From positions 1-58,445 of the forward strand of contig BGKB01000257.1 in the NCBI GenBank assembly GCA_003116975.1: DNA of 58,445 nt, read 5' to 3'. The notes beneath the pieces are model-generated. The model was not told where the DNA came from. It saw only the letters and a program-made list of their open reading frames with translations, and searched no databases. Numbering within the stretch: the first letter of the stretch is position 1; each line of letters begins with the position of its first letter. Made by a program: the position numbers and the translations under genes. Positions 8,838 through 17,916 of the stretch are shown piece by piece. This DNA comes from Aurantiochytrium sp. KH105 (taxonomy: Eukaryota > Sar > Bigyra > Thraustochytrida > Thraustochytriidae).

Positions 8838-9811
8838 CTGAGCGCGAGATGATCGGGAAGTTTCCGCAGAACCACTGGAGTAAGCATCGCAGAGACCGTA
8901 AACAGTGAAAGGGAAGTCAGAAAGGCAATTCGCGGCGACGTCATGAACGATAGCCCAGCGCCGAAGATTAGAAAGAGAAATGCAAAGAGCACAATGAATA
9001 CAATCGCGATCTCGTTGTCCGTGAGTTCCCGCATGAACCGCCTGCGCCGTAAATCAAAGACAGAATCACGATGTCTGCCAATACTTCCACGCGCAAGACT
9101 GAGCGCACGCGGCAGCGAGAGGCTTTTGCGAGGTTTGGTGGAGGCACGTTTTGATTTGCGCCGAGGCTTTTTGGACAGTTTCTTCGGCTGGCGAAACGCG
9201 CTTTTCTGGGGCATCAAATCCGGTGGGGGGGGCGCGTGCAAAGCGTAGAGACCACGCGAGTCATGCTCGTTGTCCGACTCCTCATCCATGGAGTAACCTT
9301 CCCCTTCTCCTTCTTCGTCTTCTTCCCCATCGGTGTGAGTCTCTTCAAAGAGCTCGAGAGGGTCTTTGTAGGTGCCTTGCTCGGCGAGCATGCGGCGAGC
9401 ACGTGCTTTGTAATTTGTGCGAGAGAACAAACTCGCCAGACTGAGACGACTTGATTTGCGGCGCGACTTGAGAACAGAGGCGAGTTCGTCGGGCGTGAGT
9501 TCGTGCTCCCGAAACGCACGTTCCTGTCCATCCCAGAAAAAGTCGTCTTCCGGTGCAGGCTCCCACGTCCCCTTGCGCGACTCCCAGGCTTCGTCCGCTT
9601 CTCTTCTGGGCAGGTTCTTCACGGCGACCAGACTCCGCGACGAGTGGAACCGCACGCGCGGGCCCGCTTCGCTCGTCGCCGACGACACCGACGACCGCTT
9701 CGAGCTCGCCGTCGACCTTCTGCTCGCCGTCGACCTTCTGTTCGCCGCCGACACGCGCCTTCCCGCCGCGCTCGGAGGCGGCTCCGTCGGCGGCGCCGGG
9801 TTGAACGACAT
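8795..9811 (-). CDS. Basic, C-terminally membrane-anchored protein, unknown
   Basis: The product is 338 residues from the only usable ATG (9811); the frame stays open further upstream but without another ATG. The N-terminal two thirds are polar: Pro-rich start, Ser/Arg-rich stretch (about 18-60), an acidic patch near 155-180 (DGEEDEEGEGEG) and Lys/Arg/Ser-rich tracts with RKS/RRKS phosphosite-like motifs. Two hydrophobic segments (about 266-288 and 293-314) lie near the C-terminus, preceded by an RRRRF cluster. This looks like a hairpin-anchored protein with a large cytosolic tail. I do not recognise a family. Its last 13 residues are encoded inside a minisatellite copy, so the C-terminus may have been extended or replaced by repeat expansion. 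Confidence 0.75.
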   Translation of the reverse strand: MSFNPAPPTEPPPSAAGRRVSAANRRSTASRRSTASSKRSSVSSATSEAGPRVRFHSSRSLVAVKNLPRREADEAWESRKGTWEPAPEDDFFWDGQERAFREHELTPDELASVLKSRRKSSRLSLASLFSRTNYKARARRMLAEQGTYKDPLELFEETHTDGEEDEEGEGEGYSMDEESDNEHDSRGLYALHAPPPPDLMPQKSAFRQPKKLSKKPRRKSKRASTKPRKSLSLPRALSLARGSIGRHRDSVFDLRRRRFMRELTDNEIAIVFIVLFAFLFLIFGAGLSFMTSPRIAFLTSLSLFTVSAMLTPVVLRKLPDHLALRIRQALAEITVQTE

Positions 9812-10486
9812 CCCGCCGCTGCGCGCTCTGCGCCGCCCGCCCGCGCCCTCGCCCTCCTCCTCCTCCGCCGCCGTCTTGCCGCGCCCTCTGTCCCGCGCCT
9901 CGCGCTCGCCCGCCGGGGCCGCGGCGCGCGCCGTCGCTTTTCCGCTTTGCCTTCCTTTCCCTCCCTCCCGCCTCTCCGCTGCTACCTCCCGCCGCTCCTC
10001 GCGAGGCCGCTCCTCGGCGCGTCGCTTTCTTTCTCTCTTTCTCTCTTTCCGCGCTGCGACGCGACGCGCTGCGCTGCAACGGCGACGCGAGCCACGGCGT
10101 GCACGACGCGGCGGCCCTCGCTGCCTCGCCTCGCCTCGCCTCGCCCAGCTTAGCGAGACTGCGGCACGTGCAGGCAGCGCGGCGCGTGCAGCGCACACCC
10201 GTTTTCTCTCTTATTTCTCTCTTTCACCCTTGCAAGGTTTCTTGCACGCGCCGTTGCAAGTAGAATTTACGAGTTAGTGGTATTGGTAATGTGTAGTAGG
10301 AGGGCTTCCTTCGGGCCGAGCAGTGCAGCAGCCAGTTTAGAGGGAGCCTGGCAGGAGGGGCGTGATCTGATCCGAGGGTGGGAGGCGCGAGGCCGAACAA
10401 GTCCTCGCGGGACGAGGTCTGGCGCTCCGGATGGATGGCCTTGGTCCCGTCCGCTTCGTTTTGTCCTGGGTGATCGATCTGATCAG
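9812..10486. other. Intergenic: GC-rich 5' leader/promoter region
   Basis: Very GC-rich from 9812 to about 10200, with CCTCG and TCGCCTCGCC repeats near 10115-10145 and CTTTCTCT tracts at 10025-10050 and 10203-10225. Arg/Ala-rich open frames on both strands come from composition. The stretch from 10226 to 10486 is the downstream region of CEP135. No gene seen. Confidence 0.6.
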
Positions 10487-13400
10487 TCAACGGGGGTCCC
10501 GGTCGTGCAGGCTCGGGCGCTCGTCGTCGTCGCGCGAGAAGGAGGACGTGAACGCGCCTGCGGCGCGCGCCTGGGCGACGGCGATGGAGGCTCGGGACCG
10601 CGAGGTCTCGAGGTCTTGCCGCACGTCCGCGGCGACCTGGCCGAAGCTACGTCTGTCGCGCTGGATTCGCCGGATGATCTCCGACTGATCGGAAATGAGG
10701 GCCTCCAGCTCGGTGGTCATATGGTCCAGGTCACTCGAGCTCGCGCGGCTGAACGAGGGCGACACCGGCGACGCCGCCACCATGGTCCCCGTGCGGCGTC
10801 CAGCCCCTCGCTCATCCAGCTCTGGAGAGGAAGGTGGCGTCCTTGGCCGCGAAGACGAGCTCACGCCCTCGCCACCACGGTCTTCCTTGCTGCTGCTGCT
10901 GCTGCTGCTGACGGTCTTCGCTGTTGCAGCTGCAGTCGTCGTTGGCAGCTCCTCTGCAAAACCTGAGCTCGCGGGCGCCGTCATGGTGGACACCGGCGGC
11001 GAGCGAGCCGGAAGAGCACCCGGGAGATCGTCTTCCTCCTCTTCGTTGACACGTTGCTGTTGCTCTTGCTGTCGATCGCGTCCTCGAGATCCGGGGGCGG
11101 ATCTCGCGGGCTGCGGCGGAGGCGTGTCCGGAGTCGGCGTGCCCGGCGCGGACGCAGGCAAGAGCTCGCCTCGTGATGCTGGACGTCCAGGTGGCGAGCC
11201 CGTACTGCCCGCAAATGATCGCTCGGCCTCGAGCTCGCGGTCAAGCAAAGTTGTGCGGAGCGCATGGAGCTCTTCGGCGCGTGCCTTTTCAGAAAGCGAA
11301 GCCTGGGCCTGCGCGGCCCGCGCCTTGGATACAACAAGCTCCAAATCCTGGTAGCGGCGACGCTCCATAAGAAGCTGCGTGTGCATGGCCTCATTGTCGG
11401 CCGAAAGCTTGGACACGCGCAAGGTGAGCTTGTCAATCTCTGCCTGCTGCTGTGCCAATTGCCACTTGAGCGTCTGTTCGCGGTGAGCCAAGTTGGCCGT
11501 CGTCTCGCGCGCCGAGGTGGCGCTGCGCTCAGCAAATGACTTTTCCTCCTCAAAGAGATCAAGGCGCGACTGAATTGAATGCATCTGGCGCGAAAGCTCG
11601 GCAACTTGGCGCTCGTACGCCTGCAAGTCAACTTGCTGCTTGCGAACAGTCTCTTCAGACTCGGCGAGACGCTGTCGCAAGCGCGAGGTGTCGGCGACCT
11701 GGACCTGGTTCTCGCCGACCGCCTTGGCGCGAGACGTGCTGAGTTCGTGCACCAAACGCTTGAGACGCGCATTCTCGTCGCACGCTCGACGATACACATT
11801 GAGGAGATCCGCCTTTTCCAGCTTACCACTCTCGAGAAGGCCGTCCATGCGGGAGGCGCGGGCAAGCGCCTCGCTGAGCTGCACGCGAAGCTGGTCGCGC
11901 TCCACGCGTAGTGTCTGGCACGAAGCATTCACGGCCTGGTTCTCTCGGGTCATATTGGCCAGATCCTGCGCCGCAGACTTGAGCTCCGAAGTGCGAGCCT
12001 TGCACATTTGCTCGAGATGCGCAATTGTGCGTTTGGCGGCCGCAAGGGCCTCTTGTGTCTCCTGCAGGTCGCCATCCCGCGTCTCGAGCGCCTGGCTTTG
12101 TGCATGCAGCTGCCGCTTTGCGGCGCCAAGGCGTTGCTCCAGCTCGCGGTAGGTGAGCTCCTGCTTGCTCACGGCTGACTCGAGCTCGTGAGCGGCCTTG
12201 CTTCGCGACTCGAGTTGCGCAACCAGCCGCTCGTTGTGATCCCTGGCCTCCTTCAGCGCGCGCTCCAAGTGGCCGCGCTTCTCTGTGGCCGCGCGCGCCA
12301 CCTCTTCGACGGACTTTTGGTTCTTTTCGAGAGCGGCAAAGTTGGCCTTTTCCTTTTGTAGAGCGGTGTGCAATTCTCGGACGCGGTCCTGAAGATTTGC
12401 GCGAGTTTCGTCAAGTTTAGAAAAAACGGTCTTGAACTGCTCGAGGTGCGCGGCGAGCTTGCTGCGTTCTCTGCTTTCGCTTTCCACCTGGGCTGCCAGC
12501 TCGCGAGCACGCTCTTCTGACCCTCGCAACGACTCGCTCAGCTCGCGCTCCTCCCCGCGGAGTTGCTGGACTTCCCTTTCGAGTGCGGCCACTGACTCCC
12601 GCGTCCTGTCGCGCTCCGTTTTCACCGTTTGCAAATTCTCCTCGAGAGCTAACTTGGCCGCCTCGGCGCGCCCGAGATTGTCCCGGGCCGACTGCAGCTG
12701 CTCCCGCAGTACGGCCTCGCGCCGTGCAGCAGCCTCCACTTTGGCCTCGGCGCGCTGTGCCTCGAGGCGAAAATGGTCCATCTCCGCGTCGGCAGCGGCC
12801 GAGGCCGCGGTCCGCTGAGAGAGCTGTTCCGATGAAGCTTTCGACAGCTTGACCAAGCTGTCGCGGTCGGCAGTCACAGTCTCCAGTTTGACGGACATTT
12901 CCTCGGCTTGGTTACGGGCCTCGCGCAGCTGCGCAGCCACTTCAGCGCGCCCGGCGCGCAGATCCGCGACAGCGCGTTCCAGTTGCTCTCGCTCCGCATT
13001 GGTTTCGCGAATCTCGGTCTGGGCAGAATCGAGGGCACGGGCCACACGCTTCGACTCAGTGTCCAAATCTGCGGCGCGAGCGCGCCAGCGCGCCACTTGC
13101 TCCTCCAGCTCGCCAATGACGCTGGGTAGCGTCGATAATTCCTCGAGCTCGGCACGCACGCCAGCCTCCTTAAGATACTCCTCAGACTTGCGCACCAACT
13201 GCTGCGTGAGGGAGCGTACCTCGTCTTCGAGGACACGGCACCGACCCTGGTAGTGGTCGGCCTCAGATTTGGCGCCCTGAATTTCGGCTCGGGCGTCTTG
13301 CGCCGCGACCTTGACCGTACGAAGCTCCGCAAGCACGCGATCTACTTGTCTTTGCAATGCGTCACGCTCCTGCTCGAGGCTTTCCATGGCGTGGTCTGCG

Positions 13401-14989
13401 TGCCTCATTCGGTCTTGAAGACCCCCTGCCTCTCGCTCTTTTCTTTCCAATTCTGCTTGGGTCCGCTTAAGGTCCGCAAGCGCGGTTTGCTCCGCTGTGC
13501 GAGCGCATTCCAGTTCGCCACGTAGTGTGCCAAGGTCGGCGCGCTGGTCCTCCACGAGCTGCTCGAGACTTCCCACTTCACCCGTCATCGCCGCAGACGT
13601 CTCTTCCGCTGAGAGACGAGCTTCGTGAAGCTTGGCTAAAGCGCGTTGGGCGTCGCCAAGCTCCCCTTCGAGGCGCTGCCGTTCTGCCCGGGCTTTGTGT
13701 ACATCCTCCTCGGCTTTAACCTGCAGCGCCACGCGCTCATGAAGTTCGTGCTCAAGCTGCTCTGCGCGCGTGCGAAACTCTACCGCAGATTGCTCCAGGC
13801 GCTGCACGGTCGTCCCAAATCGCAATTTGTCCTCGCGGTACGCCTCGAGCAAGGCGCCCAGCTCATCGGACTTGGCGGCTGAGAGCGCCGTCTCGAGTCG
13901 CTGCGGGTCCATGAGGGCGTCCCGTGCCTCTTGCGCAGCGTTTCGAATTTCGTCCGCCTCGTTGGCCTTGCGTTTGCTATTTTCGTCGCTGAGTTTCTCA
14001 CGAGCCGCCACAGCTTCGCCAAGACGCGTCGTTGCCTGTGCTAGTTCGTTATCCTTGCGTTTAAGCTCTGCGCGCGCCTGTTCGAGCAGCTTTCCATCGA
14101 GACCTGCCTTTTGCAGCTTGCTTTCCTTGTCCTGAAGCTGGGCGCTGAGAAAGTCAATCTGATCATACAGCTGAGCAACCACTTTCTCATCTGCGAAGCG
14201 TGCTTGCTGTAATTGCCTCGTAGGTTCCGGTCCCTCTGCAGCCGGGTTTTCCGCCGTCCCCGTCGCGCTGGCCGCGGCACTTTGGGGCGCAAATTCCCGT
14301 CTTGCCAGCTCCTTGCCCAGCCGAAATACTTCAGCGTCGCGCAGCTCCACCTGCTTGGAGACATGGGCGAGCTTACCGCGCAGTTCACTCGCTTCGCGCG
14401 TAATTCCTGCGAGACGCTCTTCGAGCATGGCCACGTTCCTCTCTGAAGCTGACTCGCTCTGTTGCCCTGGCGCCCCCGGTACAGGCGCCGCCTCTCCCAG
14501 CGCTTGGCTCATGGACAAGTCTGCCCTCGGTGGCGACGGGGGCTGGCTTTGTGTACCGGCTTGCCGCGCGGCAGACAGGGCGCGTTCTGCGGTGTCGAGA
14601 CGCCGCTTGAACTGGTCCGCGGCAAACTTGGCTTCCGAGGTGCGATCGTTGGCTTCTTGGAGTTTGGCCTGAAGAGCGCGCTCCTGTTCGTCGAGATCCT
14701 CGGCGCGTCGAATCATATCAATGTGAAGCTGGTTGTTTTCGCGGACCAAGCGGGAGTTTTCTCTGCGCAGCGTGAACACGGACTCTTGCGTGAGCGCGAG
14801 CTCGCGTTCCATCGTTTCGATCTTCTCCTGCTGCTTTTCGTGGCTCGTGGTCGTCATGACGAGGTCTGCCAGGAGACTGCGAACGAGCTCGAGGGACTCA
14901 ATCCCAAGAAAATCATAGTACTCCATCGCCGCCAGCTCCGCCTTGGTCTCCTCATAGGCCTGGACCACGGGCGTCTTGGTCGCCGCCAT
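10487..14989 (-). CDS. CEP135/Bld10-like centriole cartwheel protein
   Basis: The product is 1500 residues from ATG 14989 (GCCATGG context); the frame is open to 15331 but has no earlier ATG. Residues about 20-100 carry the conserved CEP135/Bld10 N-terminal signature: YYDFLGIESLELVRSLLADL followed by a TTTSHEK stretch and LRRENSRLVRENNQLHIDMI. This corresponds to the LGIESLPLVEKLFSDLV...EN..L..ENN.L pattern of the family, which binds microtubules and links the cartwheel to triplet microtubules. Nearly all of 40-1300 is predicted coiled coil, rich in Ala, Glu, Arg and Gln. The C-terminal 190 residues are low-complexity Ser/Pro-rich and end with one more helix. The length is between animal CEP135 (about 1140) and algal Bld10p (about 1640). 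It is divergent from the RGS gene. Confidence 0.85.
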   Translation of the reverse strand: MAATKTPVVQAYEETKAELAAMEYYDFLGIESLELVRSLLADLVMTTTSHEKQQEKIETMERELALTQESVFTLRRENSRLVRENNQLHIDMIRRAEDLDEQERALQAKLQEANDRTSEAKFAADQFKRRLDTAERALSAARQAGTQSQPPSPPRADLSMSQALGEAAPVPGAPGQQSESASERNVAMLEERLAGITREASELRGKLAHVSKQVELRDAEVFRLGKELARREFAPQSAAASATGTAENPAAEGPEPTRQLQQARFADEKVVAQLYDQIDFLSAQLQDKESKLQKAGLDGKLLEQARAELKRKDNELAQATTRLGEAVAAREKLSDENSKRKANEADEIRNAAQEARDALMDPQRLETALSAAKSDELGALLEAYREDKLRFGTTVQRLEQSAVEFRTRAEQLEHELHERVALQVKAEEDVHKARAERQRLEGELGDAQRALAKLHEARLSAEETSAAMTGEVGSLEQLVEDQRADLGTLRGELECARTAEQTALADLKRTQAELERKEREAGGLQDRMRHADHAMESLEQERDALQRQVDRVLAELRTVKVAAQDARAEIQGAKSEADHYQGRCRVLEDEVRSLTQQLVRKSEEYLKEAGVRAELEELSTLPSVIGELEEQVARWRARAADLDTESKRVARALDSAQTEIRETNAEREQLERAVADLRAGRAEVAAQLREARNQAEEMSVKLETVTADRDSLVKLSKASSEQLSQRTAASAAADAEMDHFRLEAQRAEAKVEAAARREAVLREQLQSARDNLGRAEAAKLALEENLQTVKTERDRTRESVAALEREVQQLRGEERELSESLRGSEERARELAAQVESESRERSKLAAHLEQFKTVFSKLDETRANLQDRVRELHTALQKEKANFAALEKNQKSVEEVARAATEKRGHLERALKEARDHNERLVAQLESRSKAAHELESAVSKQELTYRELEQRLGAAKRQLHAQSQALETRDGDLQETQEALAAAKRTIAHLEQMCKARTSELKSAAQDLANMTRENQAVNASCQTLRVERDQLRVQLSEALARASRMDGLLESGKLEKADLLNVYRRACDENARLKRLVHELSTSRAKAVGENQVQVADTSRLRQRLAESEETVRKQQVDLQAYERQVAELSRQMHSIQSRLDLFEEEKSFAERSATSARETTANLAHREQTLKWQLAQQQAEIDKLTLRVSKLSADNEAMHTQLLMERRRYQDLELVVSKARAAQAQASLSEKARAEELHALRTTLLDRELEAERSFAGSTGSPPGRPASRGELLPASAPGTPTPDTPPPQPARSAPGSRGRDRQQEQQQRVNEEEEDDLPGALPARSPPVSTMTAPASSGFAEELPTTTAAATAKTVSSSSSSSKEDRGGEGVSSSSRPRTPPSSPELDERGAGRRTGTMVAASPVSPSFSRASSSDLDHMTTELEALISDQSEIIRRIQRDRRSFGQVAADVRQDLETSRSRASIAVAQARAAGAFTSSFSRDDDERPSLHDRDPR

Positions 14990-15996
14990 GGCCGCCGCCT
15001 TCGGGTAGGGGTTGCGTGTCCCTCGAGCCAACGCGAGCCGGGCCTGGCGCAGCGCGCTTATGCGAAAGAGTGCGTGAGAGCTGCTTTGGCGAACAGGTGA
15101 TGCGGCCCGAGCCCCCGCGCTGCGGCGCTGTCCGCGGTCGCGCAGCACCCGCCGCGCACCGCCACGTCGCGGTACTTGGTTTGTCTTGCGTCGTTGGTCA
15201 AACAAACCGTCGCGCAACCCTTTTTCATTGCCATGGAAAGAAAGAGGTGGTGGGAAAATTTTTGGTTCGTGACAGAGAGTCAGTTGAGCGTCAGTCGGGT
15301 CATTTGGGCAAAGACATTGAATTGACCCCACGACTGCAATCGGTCAGACCAAAAGAGAGTGTCATCTTCAAGAGGGCCTGTAGATGGCTTCGGAAACTAT
15401 GGCAATGGCATGACAATCAGTCGGAACTCAAGGGGAAAGGGGGAGATAAGCAGGGAAAAAAGAAGGTGGTAAAGATTGATTCTACGACTGCGATGATGCT
15501 TTCCGCGCGCAGAGTGGTTGGGCGAAAGGAAAAAGAAATAAAATCGCCAGCTAGGCTTTTGAGCAGCTGTGCTGCACAAGCTTTTTGTTTTACAAAAAGA
15601 GAATGGAGAGCATGCTCGCTGACATAAAATACGATGCGAAGCTTTTTCTGTCGCCGACACCAATTTCTGAGTAGCATCCAGCACAAGAAGAAACTTTCCC
15701 TATGTGAACACGCACAGCCTCACACTCCAAGCAATTTTGCTCTGTCCCGGTTAGGCGTTTCTGGTCAGGGACAGCCAGCACATCATTCTCGCGGCGACTT
15801 CATTCTTGCCTGTGTTTGCTTGGGCCAAACTGCAAAGAGGTCTATTGGACACAGAAAGGCCGGTTAGCCTGCCTCTCTTTTTGAGGTCAAGCCTTTTGAG
15901 ATCGAGCGAGCCGCAGACGCAGACGCAGACGCAGACCGTGCGTGCGCTGGACGAGGGCGCACCGACGTCGACGAAGAGGAGCACGGCGAGGATTCT
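14990..15996. other. Divergent promoter region between CEP135 and the RGS gene
   Basis: About 1 kb. The CEP135 side (14990-15230) is GC-rich; the middle (15400-15700) is AT-richer with poly-A patches. The leader of the RGS gene carries a CAGACG/GCAGAC repeat near 15912-15935. No gene seen. Confidence 0.6.
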
Positions 15997-17682
15997 ATGG
16001 CTCTCATCATCGAGGTGGTGAATGGGGACGGGTCGCTGCAGAGCGTGTCGCTGCACGTCAAGGTGCGCGCCCTCGAGGTCCTGCAAGCCATTGCTCGCAG
16101 AAACAAGATCAGCAACGCAGACACAGCCTCGTACGCGCTCTACAGTTGGACGCTTGCCGTGACGCGGGAGCGCGCGACGGGAATTGAGCGCGCCAATATC
16201 GTTACACTCGATGAACTTGGCCCCGATGACCGCCCTCTCATGGTTCGCAGTGCCCTTCACGCTCGCCAAGACGAAATCCTCGACAGCGCCAGCGAGGCTA
16301 ACGCCCCAGGCACGGACACGCGTCTGGAGTTTGGCTTTGGCTTTCTACACAAGGACGAGGTGAGTCGCTTCCGCGACGAAGGTCCGCTAATCATCTTTGA
16401 AGCATGGCAGAACAATCCGCGCGCTTCGCGACGCAGGGGAAATGATGGTGCTGGCGAAGGATCAAGCGGCTCCTTCTCATCCACGATCTCCTCAGCAGGG
16501 ACATCAGCGTCAAATCCAGCCGCGTCACTCATGAGCCCAAGTGCAGGTTCATCGCAAGGCGGTGGTTTTGTAGCAAACGGGAAACCAAGATATGAATTCC
16601 TCCCCATTAACACAATCGGGCGCGGAGATAAACACGGGTATCTTTTCCAGCGCAGCGCTGCAAATCCACGCGAATGGCAGCGCCGCTGGTGCGTTCTGCG
16701 TAAAGACGATTTGGTCCATTGCCTTTCTAATCTAGACCACAGCGACGCCCACGTGATAAAACTTTTGCAAACGCGCGTAAAGGCCATTAATCCGCGCGAG
16801 CTGGGCGGCCTCAAGCACTGCTTCGAAATCGATACTCCCAAAGACGTGGTTCAATTTCGCTCGAAAACACAGGACGAAGCGCAAGCGTGGATTGATGCCA
16901 TATCTCGTAACATTAGTCTCGCGGCCGACAATGAGAATTTTCGACTCGCGGAGCGCATGATCGAGGACGGCCAGCGAGCTCAGTGTATCCGCGACGAAGC
17001 CATTCTTGAGCGAGCCATGGGAAGCCTCGAGGGTCTCTTGTCGACACACGCCGGCGCCGACCGTCTCTTTCGCTTTGCAAAACGCGCCGCCCTCGGGGCC
17101 CGCAGTCAGCGCAATGCTGATCTCGTGGCCTTTAGCGTAGACTTGGATCGAGCTCACGCAGCATTCTCGGCGATTCCCGTAGACGAGCGCGACCATGCCG
17201 CAATGATCTCGCCTTCGCACGTCCTCGGCATTGCCCCGCCCCTTTCGCGCGCCACAGCGCGGCCCAGCGCGCGTGGCCTCTTTTCAGGCGCCTCCGTCAC
17301 CTCGTCTTCGGGGTCCTCAACCACGGGCCCTTTGCGAGGGTCAGCTGCTGCTCTTTCGCGCAAGGATTGGATCTTGCAAATCAGCAATCGTTTCTTGGGA
17401 CTCTTTGAAGAAGAAAAAGAAAATGGACCCACAGACTCCAAACTATCATCTTCCGAGGTCTCTGGAATTAACGCCGTTCGGGCGCGAGCTGAAGATCTGC
17501 GCCGGGTTCTTGCAGATGAATCATCGAACACGTTTTCTCGTGATGCCTGCATTCAGCTCATTGAAGGGGCACGGACTGTAGTTCTCGCAGACATGCGTGA
17601 AAAGCTATACCAAGAGTTTCTAGCAAGTCCGGAGTACGAGAGCGTCGTTGCCACAATTCCTTCACGATTACGGGATCGTTGA
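15997..17682 (+). CDS. Ubl/RA-like, PH and split RGS domain protein
   Basis: The product is 561 residues, probably a signalling protein that combines lipid/membrane binding with G-alpha regulation. The first 138 residues resemble a ubiquitin-like or Ras-association fold (LIIEVVNGDGS..., LEVLQAIARRNKIS, YALYSWT). A Ser/Gly linker follows (150-195), then a PH domain (about 208-308: GYLFQRS, WQRRWCVL at 227-234 and the invariant Trp298 in DEAQAWIDAI). An RGS domain appears split. Its N-terminal helices are at about 341-388 (SLEGLL...LFRFAKRAAL...NADLVAFSV); a low-complexity insert occupies 391-485; the C-terminal helices are at 494-550, with FSRDACIQLIEGART and LYQEFLASPEYESV matching the end of RGS folds. 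The start has G at +4. PH is the surest call, RGS likely, RA tentative. Confidence 0.8.
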   Translation: MALIIEVVNGDGSLQSVSLHVKVRALEVLQAIARRNKISNADTASYALYSWTLAVTRERATGIERANIVTLDELGPDDRPLMVRSALHARQDEILDSASEANAPGTDTRLEFGFGFLHKDEVSRFRDEGPLIIFEAWQNNPRASRRRGNDGAGEGSSGSFSSTISSAGTSASNPAASLMSPSAGSSQGGGFVANGKPRYEFLPINTIGRGDKHGYLFQRSAANPREWQRRWCVLRKDDLVHCLSNLDHSDAHVIKLLQTRVKAINPRELGGLKHCFEIDTPKDVVQFRSKTQDEAQAWIDAISRNISLAADNENFRLAERMIEDGQRAQCIRDEAILERAMGSLEGLLSTHAGADRLFRFAKRAALGARSQRNADLVAFSVDLDRAHAAFSAIPVDERDHAAMISPSHVLGIAPPLSRATARPSARGLFSGASVTSSSGSSTTGPLRGSAAALSRKDWILQISNRFLGLFEEEKENGPTDSKLSSSEVSGINAVRARAEDLRRVLADESSNTFSRDACIQLIEGARTVVLADMREKLYQEFLASPEYESVVATIPSRLRDR

Positions 17683-17916
17683 TGCGGGTAGACACGGTTT
17701 CGCCACATAAGGAAAGAGCATATCTTTTGGCGTTTTCGCTCAAGGAATGCAAAAGCATGATGCTTTTCTAATTTGTCTTTGGTATTTCACTTTAACTCTT
17801 GTAAAAATAGGTTACATACTTTTGACTTGCCCTTTCCCAGCTAGGTAAAGACACCGATCTCGGATTGAACGCAGAAATTTAAAGACGTTTGAGCATAGCA
17901 TCGCCGACTGCAGGAA

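Noticed and set aside
9345..10277. Arg/Ala/Gly-rich open frames on both strands over the 338-residue gene and its leader
   Set aside because: Composition artefacts of GC-rich sequence; the real gene starts at the ATG at 9811.
10695..14672. Many plus-strand frames opposite CEP135
   Set aside because: Antisense shadows of a GC-rich coiled-coil gene; no independent motifs.
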